From Bacteroidota bacterium (GTDB taxonomy: Bacteria > Bacteroidota > Bacteroidia > 2-12-FULL-35-15), in contig JAOQAE010000004.1 of assembly GCA_025963725.1 (NCBI GenBank), positions 369,616 through 433,615 on the forward strand: a stretch of DNA of 64,000 nt, in the 5' to 3' direction. The position numbers and the translations under genes are program-made. The notes under the pieces were generated by a model. It saw only the letters and a program-made list of their open reading frames with translations, was not told the origin of the DNA and ran no database searches. Shown piece after piece: positions 52,472-60,288 of the stretch (within the stretch, counting starts at the first letter, position 1; every line of letters starts with the position of its first letter).

Positions 52472-53317
52472 TTAATTGATGATGATCTTTTTGGTGAACT
52501 TAATATTATTTGAACGGATGCTTACGAGATAAACTCCCGGCCTTACATCCGTTAAGCTGATCTCCGATTCAAGCCCTTCTGTTTTTGCAGCGTAAACTTC
52601 CTGCCCCAAAGTATTGTTAATGCTGATGGTTCCGTCAACCGCATTTTTCAAGCGGATAAAAACGCGGCGGTTGTCGTTGTAGATAGTTACCCCGGACAGA
52701 TCATTTTCCGTGATGCCTACGCTCGTGGTTGCGCCTGCCACTATCGGCTGGTTCACCGCATTCATGTATGCGTAATCCTTAATGGTGAAGGCATTGCCTG
52801 TTGCCGTAACATCCAGCCTTGCCCATCCATAATAAATGTTGCCCGAAACATCGAGCTTTAAACCGATGTATTTATTGTTCGCGCCGAGCCAGTTGCCGTA
52901 CGGGGCCGTTCCGCCCCAATAGCTTCCCATCGACTGGCTGGAGCCCATGTTAAAGGTTAGGGACGCCTGCACCGTATCGCCGGCATTCATAGCAAGCGGG
53001 TAAATGTATGCGCCTGTTGCAGAGCCTGCAATGAGGTTGGAATTAAGCGGCGTAACGCCCACCTTGTTAAATGAGGGCAGCGCGGAAGAAGATGTTCCTC
53101 CCGGATACAAGGTAAGGTTGAACCTGAAATCGAATGTGCCGTCGTTGTTCAGGTCGAGGTCGTAATAAGCGCTGTCGGTGGTTACGGTTGAATCGGGGAT
53201 GATGTCCGTGTACACGATCTGTGCATCGGCCGTGTTAGCCGCAGCAATAACGGTACCTGCAACTGCAGAGTACGATTTTAATTTGTCCTGGAAATTCTTA
53301 GCGTATGTTCTTTTCAT
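52472..53317 (-). CDS. T9SS type A cargo protein, paralogue 2 of 3
   Basis: 281 residues with the family start KLKSYSAVAGTVIAAANTAD, then AQIVYTDIIPDS, the loop DLDLNNDGTFDFRF, the core YYGWARLDVTATGNAFTIKD and sorting domain RPGVYLVSIRSNNIKFTKK. The Asp-x-Asn-x-Asp-Gly loop is a good calcium-binding candidate. First gene of the pair with paralogue 1. A dispersed repeat (53344-53372) and the terminator of paralogue 3 lie just upstream. Confidence 0.85.
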   Translation of the reverse strand: MKRTYAKNFQDKLKSYSAVAGTVIAAANTADAQIVYTDIIPDSTVTTDSAYYDLDLNNDGTFDFRFNLTLYPGGTSSSALPSFNKVGVTPLNSNLIAGSATGAYIYPLAMNAGDTVQASLTFNMGSSQSMGSYWGGTAPYGNWLGANNKYIGLKLDVSGNIYYGWARLDVTATGNAFTIKDYAYMNAVNQPIVAGATTSVGITENDLSGVTIYNDNRRVFIRLKNAVDGTISINNTLGQEVYAAKTEGLESEISLTDVRPGVYLVSIRSNNIKFTKKIIIN

Positions 53318-53343
53318 GTGAAAAAATTAATGAACGTTGGCTT

Positions 53344-53372
53344 GTTCTCGACTCCGCTCGAACTGACAACGC
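53344..53372 (-). repeat. Dispersed TTCGAG/TCGAGAAC repeat, short form
   Basis: On the minus strand: GCGTTGTCAGTTCGAG, then CGGAG, then TCGAGAAC. The same ends occur at 63141-63189 in the opposite orientation with a longer middle. The inner TCGA/TCGA parts form a dyad. Confidence 0.75.
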
Positions 53373-53398
53373 TTAATCAAATATATAAAAATTTCCAT

Positions 53399-53434
53399 AA
53401 AAAAAGCCTTTGCTGTTCACAAAGGCTTTTTTTT
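53399..53434 (-). terminator. Terminator of paralogue 3 (both strands)
   Basis: AAAAAGCCTTTG (53401-53412) and CAAAGGCTTTTT (53420-53431), flanked by A and T runs that serve either direction. Confidence 0.9.
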
Positions 53435-53452
53435 ACTTATTAAAAGAGTGGT

Positions 53453-54304
53453 TTATTTAACGATCACTTTTTGTGTGAATGTTGCCGATTCCTGGATCAC
53501 GCTCACAAAGTAGATACCGTTGTTTGCATTATCCATCGGGATCGTCATCTGTGCATCGGTGATGCTCACTTTTGCGATCTCCTGGCCAAGTGTGTTGGTG
53601 ATAACAACCATACCTTCCGCCTTCGCGTTGTTCATGTTCACACGGATAGCTTTGTCGGCTCCGAAAATAGTAACTGCATTGGCAAGCTCTGCAGCATGCT
53701 CATTGATGGCAGTTGGCATTGCACCGGCAAGGATAGAAGTTCCCGGTGTTGCATCATAAGCATAATCCTTCATTGTTAAAAGGGTTGCAGTGGAGTTGAA
53801 GTCGAAACGAGCCCATCCGTAGTGGTCAACGCCTGCAATTTTAAAGCGGAAACCCATGTATTTATCGGTAGCTCCGAGGAAGTTTCCTGTCTGGTATCCT
53901 AACACCGGGAAGTTTGCGCCAAGCAGCTGGTAAGAAGCGCCTGCGTCGTCAACCCATAAAAGGCTTCCGTTGATAGCGTCGCCTGTGTTGTGAACGGTAG
54001 GGCCGCCTGTAAGCGTATCGATAGCATTGCCGGATCCTCCTGCAGGGGCAACGATCCCGATATCATACTGGATCGGGAAGGTTCCGTACATGTAAGTTCC
54101 GTGGGATATTGCGAACTGGTAATCAACAGTACCGTCGTTGTTTAAATCAAGGTCATAAGTGCTGCCGGTAGGGACCAATGCATCAGGGCTTACATCGGTG
54201 TAAACAACCTGCGCGCCTGCTGTATTCGCAGCTGCTACAATTGTTCCTGCAATTGCAGAATAAGATTTTAATCTTGTGCTAAGAGTAGATTTTTTATTTT
54301 CCAT
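53453..54304 (-). CDS. T9SS type A cargo protein, paralogue 3 of 3
   Basis: 283 residues: TRLKSYSAIAGTIVAAANTA then GAQVVYTDV, DLDLNNDGTVDYQFAI, HYGWARFDFNSTATLLTMKD and NNGIYFVSVIQESATFTQKV. It has its own promoter and terminator and is therefore separate from paralogues 1 and 2. The three share a first 30 residues that are more alike than their middle parts. Function unknown; extracellular and probably calcium-binding (inference). Confidence 0.85.
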   Translation of the reverse strand: MENKKSTLSTRLKSYSAIAGTIVAAANTAGAQVVYTDVSPDALVPTGSTYDLDLNNDGTVDYQFAISHGTYMYGTFPIQYDIGIVAPAGGSGNAIDTLTGGPTVHNTGDAINGSLLWVDDAGASYQLLGANFPVLGYQTGNFLGATDKYMGFRFKIAGVDHYGWARFDFNSTATLLTMKDYAYDATPGTSILAGAMPTAINEHAAELANAVTIFGADKAIRVNMNNAKAEGMVVITNTLGQEIAKVSITDAQMTIPMDNANNGIYFVSVIQESATFTQKVIVK

Positions 54305-54329
54305 AGGATCTGTGGTTTTTTTTGTGGTT

Positions 54330-54357
54330 CAAATATAATTATTTTTTTAACAGGCAA
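54330..54357 (-). promoter_or_regulatory. Promoter of cargo paralogue 3
   Basis: Minus strand: TTG (54357-54355), 17 bases, TATATTTG (54337-54330), a full TAnnTTTG match. The ATG is 25 bases downstream. Confidence 0.55.
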
Positions 54358-56895
54358 TTAACTTTTATTTCGGTAAAGCTTGCGGTCAATAGCCCGGGCC
54401 ATGGCAGCAGGATCGAGCTCGGCTCCGAGGAAAGAGCTGATGTTTTCCGACTGCTCCTCCGGCTGCTCCACAATATCCTTATAATTAACGTATAGCACTT
54501 CCATATTCGGCTGTCCGTTGAGCCAGCTTTCCGTTTTTGCCAGCTGCTTTTTAAAGGTTTCAGCAAGTCCCATCGGGAAAACGGTCGCATCTTTTTTGAG
54601 CATTTTTTGCTGCGATTGCAGGATCTCCACAAGCTCGCGCTGCATGAAAATGATCTTGTAGGTAAACGTATCCGGCAAGTACTGCAAGAGGTGAGAAATG
54701 ATCTTTACCACCTTGCCCTCCGCATTGATCATCCAGGAATTATCCTTCGAAATGCCTTTCACCGCTTCGTATTCGAGATAGCCTTTCGGGTTGTTATCAT
54801 CGTCCTCGCGGATGTTATCTGTGAGGATCTCCATGCCGCCGGCTTTCAGCATCTGCATCATCATCGACGTTCCCGAGCGCGGCAAGCCCGAAACGATTGT
54901 AACGGTGCCTTTGATCTTATCGCGGATAAACTCCTTCGAATGGTTTGCTTTTTCAGGCTGGCCGAGATGCTCTTCATAGATCTTTATCAGCCATTGATGC
55001 GCTTTTTTATAGCCGGGCATCATCGATACCGACACTTCAAATGCCTGTGCAGCGCGCTCAAAATCCTTCATGTGATAGAGGATCTCACCTAAGTGATAAT
55101 GCGCTTCGGGGAAGTGATAGGAAAGGCTGATCGCATTCAGCGCAGCATCGGCAGCCAGCTCGTATTCATATTGGCGAAGGTAGCTCACCGCCAGTCCGTG
55201 ATAGGCATGCGCATTATTGATATCGATGGAAACAGCTGTTTTAAAAGCCCTTTCGGCATCGGGCCATCTTTTGATGCGGTTGTAAACATTTCCCAGCTGA
55301 ATGTGTAAATGGGGCATGTGGGAGATGCTTTTTTCCGCCTGCTGGAAAAATTCAAGCGCCCGCCTTGGCTTGTTCTCAAAGAGAAGCAGGGTGCCTTCCA
55401 AAAAGTCGAGATGCGGAAGCTCCTTCAGGTTCTTCGCCCTCAGCTCATCGATCACCTGCCTTAATCCTTTGATGTTCCTGGTGATCTGGTAGCAATGCGC
55501 GAGCTTTAATCCATAGCGCGCCGCATCGGGGTTTTCGCGGTACAGCTTCTCCAGCAGCGCGATCGCCTGCGGATATTTTCTTGATCCTGCATATACTTTT
55601 GCAAGGATAAAATCGGTTTCGTTCTTTGTTTTCAGAAGGCGGTCCTGCTTGTCTTCACCGGGCGCATCCACGTATCCAAGCTCTATCAGCTGGTTCATGG
55701 CTTCCTGTGCGGCCCAAGGATCTTCCTGCACATCGGCGGGGTGCATGCCGCATTCGCCCGGCACCAGCTCCCAGCTCTCAATGTAATCGGGCGTAACAGG
55801 CTCTTTGAATGCCTGCAGCAATGGCTTTCCGTCCATGTCTTTCCCGATCGGCAATCCGAAAAGCGTAAGAATGGTGGGCGTAATATCAAGTAAAGTAGCG
55901 CCGAAAATACGCTCGTCCTCCTGGATGTTCGGGCCCGCGAGGCAAATGATCCCGTACGGACTGTGCTCAAGTGCGGGCGCGATCGGCTCCAGCGGCAGCT
56001 TTTTCGGGCGGAGGTGGTCGGAGTGGAAGCCGTGATCGGATAAGATGATCACGGTGGCATCGTCGCCTGCAAGCTTCAGCGTGCGCTCCAGCATCATGTC
56101 CTGGAAGCGGTAAGCGCTGTTGATCACATCCTTGTACAAGTTGTAATATTCTTCAGGGATCCCCTCCATGCGCGGCGGATGATATTTCATGAAGCCGTGA
56201 CAGAAGTGGTCGATCGTATCGAAATAAACACCGAGGAAATCCCAGTCCTGGTTCTCGAGGATCCAGGTGGAAGCAGCATGAATGCTGGCAGCTTCGGCAA
56301 TATGCGCTGCAATGCTGTGCAGCGATTTATCTTTTTCCTGGTCAACCTTTGCGGCATCCGGAACAAATGGAAGCAGCATGGCGCTGCTGATCTCGCCCAG
56401 CTCCACGCGGAACTCATTCAATGTATCGGCAAGCGATTCGGGATGCACGGAGCCTTTCGGAAGCGTCCATGGATCATCTTTCTTTTTGGGCTGCTTCTGA
56501 AAAAAGTTGGAAACGCAAACGCCGTTGATCGGCTCTGCGGGATGGCTTGGCCACCAGCCTACGAGATGCGTTTTAAATCCTTCCTGCGTAAGGATGTTCC
56601 AGATCGCCTTCACCTTGCGGGAAGTAACGGATACAGGCCTCAGGTCGGATGTGTTGGGGTCGGGCTCTATAAAATTAAGGATCCCGTGCTTGTCGGCAGT
56701 TTTGCCGGTTGCGATAGAGGTCCATAAGATGGGCGAGAGCGGGGGATCGAGCGTGGCGATGTTTCCCATGGCGCCGCGGTTGATCAGGCCTTCGAGCGTA
56801 GGCATCAATCCTGCATCCAGCAATGGATTGATGATCTTCCAGTCGGCTGCATCCCAGCCGATCACCAGTACTTTTTTTGCAAGTCTCTTACTCAT
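54358..56895 (-). CDS. Phosphodiesterase-TPR-sulfotransferase fusion protein
   Basis: 845 residues from ATG 56895; the longer ORF adds 13 residues that overlap the upstream gene more. Residues 8-385 are an alkaline phosphatase superfamily (type I phosphodiesterase) domain: metal ligand Asp15 in VIGWDAADW, nucleophile Thr59 in PILWTSIATG, Asp227 and His230 in FDTIDHFCHG, Asp287-His288 in LSDHGFHSDH. Residues 425-650 are TPR repeats. Residues 665-845 are a sulfotransferase-like P-loop domain (VTIVSGLPRSGTSMMMQM). No signal peptide, so cytosolic. It may cleave a phosphodiester and sulfate a related substrate. Coupled to a 62-residue upstream gene by an 8-base overlap. A promoter for paralogue 3 overlaps its last codons. 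Confidence 0.88.
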   Translation of the reverse strand: MSKRLAKKVLVIGWDAADWKIINPLLDAGLMPTLEGLINRGAMGNIATLDPPLSPILWTSIATGKTADKHGILNFIEPDPNTSDLRPVSVTSRKVKAIWNILTQEGFKTHLVGWWPSHPAEPINGVCVSNFFQKQPKKKDDPWTLPKGSVHPESLADTLNEFRVELGEISSAMLLPFVPDAAKVDQEKDKSLHSIAAHIAEAASIHAASTWILENQDWDFLGVYFDTIDHFCHGFMKYHPPRMEGIPEEYYNLYKDVINSAYRFQDMMLERTLKLAGDDATVIILSDHGFHSDHLRPKKLPLEPIAPALEHSPYGIICLAGPNIQEDERIFGATLLDITPTILTLFGLPIGKDMDGKPLLQAFKEPVTPDYIESWELVPGECGMHPADVQEDPWAAQEAMNQLIELGYVDAPGEDKQDRLLKTKNETDFILAKVYAGSRKYPQAIALLEKLYRENPDAARYGLKLAHCYQITRNIKGLRQVIDELRAKNLKELPHLDFLEGTLLLFENKPRRALEFFQQAEKSISHMPHLHIQLGNVYNRIKRWPDAERAFKTAVSIDINNAHAYHGLAVSYLRQYEYELAADAALNAISLSYHFPEAHYHLGEILYHMKDFERAAQAFEVSVSMMPGYKKAHQWLIKIYEEHLGQPEKANHSKEFIRDKIKGTVTIVSGLPRSGTSMMMQMLKAGGMEILTDNIREDDDNNPKGYLEYEAVKGISKDNSWMINAEGKVVKIISHLLQYLPDTFTYKIIFMQRELVEILQSQQKMLKKDATVFPMGLAETFKKQLAKTESWLNGQPNMEVLYVNYKDIVEQPEEQSENISSFLGAELDPAAMARAIDRKLYRNKS

Positions 56896-57076
56896 TTCCT
56901 GTTCCTGTTTTATGATCCTGTTTCGCTTCCGCACGTTTCTTTCTCCAGGCCCTGATGCCTGCAGCGCCTAATGCCAGCAGGCCAAGCGAGCCTTCTGCCG
57001 TAATTTCATAGCTCTTCGGAACAGAGGATGTTTTCTGTCCGTTCGCCGGATTTTCTTTATCTGAGCCCATATCCAT
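56888..57076 (-). CDS. Small protein with PEP-CTERM-like hydrophobic/basic tail
   Basis: 62 residues. The first 30 are polar (MDMGSDKENPANGQKTSSVP); the rest reads ITAEGSLGLLALGAAGIRAW and then basic RKKRAEAK. The hydrophobic stretch plus Arg/Lys cluster resembles the C-terminal sorting signals of PEP-CTERM type (SLGLLALG, then AG, then basic), but the PEP triplet is absent and there is no N-terminal signal peptide. It may simply be a single-pass membrane protein. Its stop overlaps the phosphodiesterase start (ATGAGTAA), which supports a real, coupled gene. Confidence 0.6.
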   Translation of the reverse strand: MDMGSDKENPANGQKTSSVPKSYEITAEGSLGLLALGAAGIRAWRKKRAEAKQDHKTGTGNE

Positions 57077-57221
57077 AGTTTTTTGTAAAAATATGTTTTT
57101 TTAAAAGACGCCCGCTTTCCCTGGCCGTAATTCTGAAAGTATTGTGGGCATGGCGATTCAGAGGCCTTTATTAACAAAAACCGGATTTATCAACATTTTT
57201 TAAAATTTTATGTCCTAAAAC

Positions 57222-57253
57222 TTGCTTCATATAAGGTTTCTGTTATACTTTAG
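57222..57253 (+). promoter_or_regulatory. Promoter of the HU gene
   Basis: TTG (57222-57224), 21 bases, TACTTTAG (57246-57253), seven of eight to TAnnTTTG. The ATG is 42 bases further on. The 219-base divergent region shows nothing else clear. Confidence 0.5.
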
Positions 57254-57295
57254 TTAAATATAAATCAATGTTTAACCCCTAAAACTAAAACCAAA

Positions 57296-57571
57296 ATGAA
57301 CAAAGCAGAATTAATCGACGCAATCGCAGCAGAGTCAAAACTGACTAAAGCTGATTCACAAAGAGCATTAGATGCATTTGTTACTGCAACTTCAAAAGCG
57401 CTTAAAAAAGGCGACAGAGTTGCTTTAGTAGGTTTCGGATCTTTCTCAGTTTCTAAAAGAGCTGCACGCAATGGCCGTAACCCACAGACTGGTAAATCAA
57501 TTAAAATTGCTGCTAAGAAAGTTGCTAAGTTTAAAGCTGGCGCTGAATTAGCAAAAACAGTTAACAAATAG
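57296..57571 (+). CDS. hup: DNA-binding protein HU
   Basis: 91 residues, standard size. MNKAELIDAIAAESKLTKAD, then VALVGFGSFSVSKRAARNGR and the arm NPQTGKSIKIAAKKVAKFKA. Forms dimers that bend and compact DNA. Monocistronic between a promoter and a strong terminator, in AT-rich, Lys-codon-biased style of a highly expressed gene. Confidence 0.97.
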   Translation: MNKAELIDAIAAESKLTKADSQRALDAFVTATSKALKKGDRVALVGFGSFSVSKRAARNGRNPQTGKSIKIAAKKVAKFKAGAELAKTVNK

Positions 57572-57591
57572 TATTTGTCAACAAAATAAAA

Positions 57592-57624
57592 AACGCCCTC
57601 TGCAATTGCGGAGGGCGTTTTTTA
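57592..57624 (+). terminator. Bidirectional terminator between HU and the Cys-motif gene
   Basis: AACGCCCTC (57592-57600) pairs with GAGGGCGTT (57611-57619) with A run before and T run after; serves both convergent genes. Confidence 0.92.
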
Positions 57625-57636
57625 TTTAAGAGTATT

Positions 57637-58272
57637 TCATCTGTCGGAAATTTTCAGCTTTCCTATTTTCTGAAGGTTCTTCGTTGTATCTTTTTTGATC
57701 GTTGCTGTATCAATTACAGGAGCTGCCACTTCACCAAGCATTGGCCGTACGTCCACATCGCCTTTTAAAGGTGCGCATTCAGGTTTCGGATTTTTTCTCT
57801 TCACTGGCAACATTCCAGGAGCTGCAGCCACATTGTAAACCGTATCACCGGTAAGCTGCATCACCTCACCTTTTTTTACGGGAACGATGGTGTCGTTCAC
57901 CGCCGCAATTTTCCCAACCACTTCTCCCTGCTGCGTGCTGCAGCTGAACAGCGTAGTGCCGAATGCAATGAACAATGCAAATGCAAAAGCTTTGCTGAAT
58001 GATAATTTTTTCGGAAGCAAGCTCAGCGGAATAAAAATGTCGACAGGCTTCAGCGGCTCATCCAGCTGGTCGCTCATAAAGCGCCCGCAGATCTTTTTGC
58101 CGCTTTGCGCGATGAGAAAGCTGCTGATCTCATCTGCAGTTTTCTTTGTAAAGTCGACAACTGTTTTTGCGCATTTGCCGCAAAAAGCGCCTTTTTCATT
58201 CGGGGCCATTTTGTTCCAGTCCTCGTGGCAGGGCTTTGGAATACTGATGCTGATGCTTTTCTGATCTTCCAT
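57637..58272 (-). CDS. Cys-motif single-pass membrane protein, unknown function
   Basis: 211 residues. The first 70 residues hold a four-Cys cluster: Cys15 in IPKPCHEDWNKM, Cys31 and Cys34 in FCGKCAKTVVDFT, Cys62 in KKICGRF, which could bind zinc or an iron-sulfur cluster. A membrane helix spans about 92-112, with a Cys111 at its end. The last 100 residues are Pro/Lys-rich, polar and periplasmic or disordered. I believe similar Cys heads occur in other Bacteroidota proteins fused to carboxypeptidase-regulatory or TonB-like parts. Role unknown. Confidence 0.75.
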   Translation of the reverse strand: MEDQKSISISIPKPCHEDWNKMAPNEKGAFCGKCAKTVVDFTKKTADEISSFLIAQSGKKICGRFMSDQLDEPLKPVDIFIPLSLLPKKLSFSKAFAFALFIAFGTTLFSCSTQQGEVVGKIAAVNDTIVPVKKGEVMQLTGDTVYNVAAAPGMLPVKRKNPKPECAPLKGDVDVRPMLGEVAAPVIDTATIKKDTTKNLQKIGKLKISDR

Positions 58273-58358
58273 CTTGTTTGAGTTTTAATGGAGATGCAGC
58301 CTTTTTAAAATTCCATAAGATGCCCGGGTAATTAAAAGATGCAGGCGGGGAGTGGTGC

Positions 58359-60278
58359 TTATTTAACCGGCGAATGCTGCAGGAACGCTTTCAGAACAAC
58401 ATCGGTATCGTATAATATGGGCAGGTGGATCAATTCAAACCGTTCATTGGCGCCGATCGAATCTCCTTTTGCATACAGCTGCAGCGTGGTTGTGTCGAGG
58501 CTCAGGTATTTGCTATTCGCGGCTTTAAAGGCGTAAGATCCTCCGCCTAAATCAATATACCGGAACAGCTCCCATTCGTTCGGTTGCGTTCTGTTGCCCG
58601 TAAGCTCGGCCCGGGAGCCAAGATCGGCGCTGACATAAAGCCCTTCATCGGTTTTCAATGCGCATACATTGCCGGGATATGCGATAAAGGAAAATGTTTC
58701 CCATGAAGTTGCGCGCTTCTTATTGGAAATGATCCGCTGGTCCCATTCACGGCAAACATACATCCGGTTCGATGCCTTGAGGTTAATATCCCCGCGGCAG
58801 AGCTCTTCCCTGTTGTTCGCCTGCTCTTTTTTTACATAAAGAAAACAATCAAAGTTTGGAATAGGATACTGTTTCAGGAGGGTATATCCGTCCAGGCATT
58901 TTGCCTGCTCTTTTTCATTCTTCAGCAGGAGCAGTATATCCTCATCGGCCATTGGTTTATAGTCTCCGGCAAGCACGAGGTTGTTTATGGAATAGCGATG
59001 CTTGTAATAATTAACACCGGAGCCCATGTACCCGCTGTACATAATGGTGACCCTTGGCCTGCCTTTACAAAGCTCATTGATCGTGCCCATGGCCTCTTTT
59101 GAATACATATTGAAATTCGCATCATAGCAATAGGACACGTTTGCGTTCAGCACAAAATTAAAGGTGCCGGGGATGAATAAGAAGAGGAATGAGAATGAGC
59201 CAACGGTATAACCGATTATTTTTTTGCGGTTTTTTTCCAGCAGCTCCTGCATGAAAAAGCAAAGACAGAGCCCCATTAAAGGAATATATGCCAGCGATGT
59301 TCTTCCGAAAGGCAGCTTTGTGGCCAGCAGCATGAACTGTACAACAGGCGCCGCGATCATGAGGCTCAGAAGGATGGTAAGCACAGCCAGATTGTTGTAA
59401 CGCCTGCAGAACAGCACGTACGCAATTATAACCAGGAACAGTGCAATAAAAGCCTGGCTTGCGATCTGCAGCACTGCGCCATCGTAATTGTGGAGCCAGA
59501 AATACATAGAAGAACCAACAAGCTCATGAAGGGTGTCGTGTATAAATCCTGTTGTTCCCCCGAAATAAAGCTCATTTGCAGCGCGGAGCCTGAACAGCTC
59601 TTTTATAAGAATGCCAAGGCAGCCAAAGTTTATGATCACTGCGCTTACAAAGAGAATGATCTTTTTCCGGTTTCCGGCAGGCTCTTTCTTTAGCCTCAGG
59701 TAAGAGATGAAAAGGATCAGCAGGAGAATAAGATTGGCATTCACATACGTAAGATTGGCCAGGCAGGCGCCGGTTGAAAACAGCAGTGTAAAAGCAGCAT
59801 GCTTAAAAAAAACGGTGGTTGTTGAAGCATCGGCTGCCTTCAGAAGCTGAACAAGCGAGAGCATAAAAAATCCGATCCCAAGGGCATAGCCCCTTGCAAG
59901 GCTGAAATAATCAAGCAGGTAAGGGTTCAGCAGGAGCAGCGCGATCCCCGAAAGGAGAATGAGCAGATGCTTATTCCTCAGCAGCATGTAGCAGGCATAA
60001 GCGTACATTAAAAATCCGCAGATGCTGGGCAGGCGTAAAGAAAGCTCGCTGTCGCCGAACAGGGTGGAACAAACGGCCATTAGAAATGTATTCAGGTAGT
60101 GATTGTTGGCTGTGGCCGCGGTTATTTTGTTCCCGTGAATGATCCCGTAGCTGTAACCTTCGTCAAGCGTAATGGCCATGTGATATGCCCTGTAAACAAC
60201 ATACACAAAAAGCAGCGACAGGACCGAAAGTAACAGTATGCTGTTGATCCTTGCATTCTTATTTTTTGCCTCTTCCAT
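58359..60278 (-). CDS. GT39-like membrane glycosyltransferase fused to a fascin-like beta-trefoil
   Basis: 639 residues. Residues 12-450 contain about ten membrane helices; the loop after the first has TLDEGYSYGIIHGNKI (acidic pair Asp39, Glu40) and ANNHYLNTF, a GT39/ArnT-type lipid-phosphate-sugar transferase arrangement. From about 494 to 620 is a beta-trefoil: ALKTDEGLYVSADL, FRYIDLGGGSYAFKAANSKY and FELIHL, repeats of the fascin/actin-crosslinking kind that in bacteria usually bind carbohydrate. So an acceptor-binding module may be attached to a GT-C enzyme. Downstream of pepT by 10 bases, likely cotranscribed. Confidence 0.8.
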   Translation of the reverse strand: MEEAKNKNARINSILLLSVLSLLFVYVVYRAYHMAITLDEGYSYGIIHGNKITAATANNHYLNTFLMAVCSTLFGDSELSLRLPSICGFLMYAYACYMLLRNKHLLILLSGIALLLLNPYLLDYFSLARGYALGIGFFMLSLVQLLKAADASTTTVFFKHAAFTLLFSTGACLANLTYVNANLILLLILFISYLRLKKEPAGNRKKIILFVSAVIINFGCLGILIKELFRLRAANELYFGGTTGFIHDTLHELVGSSMYFWLHNYDGAVLQIASQAFIALFLVIIAYVLFCRRYNNLAVLTILLSLMIAAPVVQFMLLATKLPFGRTSLAYIPLMGLCLCFFMQELLEKNRKKIIGYTVGSFSFLFLFIPGTFNFVLNANVSYCYDANFNMYSKEAMGTINELCKGRPRVTIMYSGYMGSGVNYYKHRYSINNLVLAGDYKPMADEDILLLLKNEKEQAKCLDGYTLLKQYPIPNFDCFLYVKKEQANNREELCRGDINLKASNRMYVCREWDQRIISNKKRATSWETFSFIAYPGNVCALKTDEGLYVSADLGSRAELTGNRTQPNEWELFRYIDLGGGSYAFKAANSKYLSLDTTTLQLYAKGDSIGANERFELIHLPILYDTDVVLKAFLQHSPVK

Positions 60279-60288
60279 TTAATAGCGC

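Noticed and set aside
56968-57177. 69-residue minus-strand ORF overlapping the PEP-CTERM-like gene
   Set aside because: It is the other frame of the small gene, Lys/Arg/Tyr-rich without structure, and lacks the coupling overlap seen for the chosen frame.
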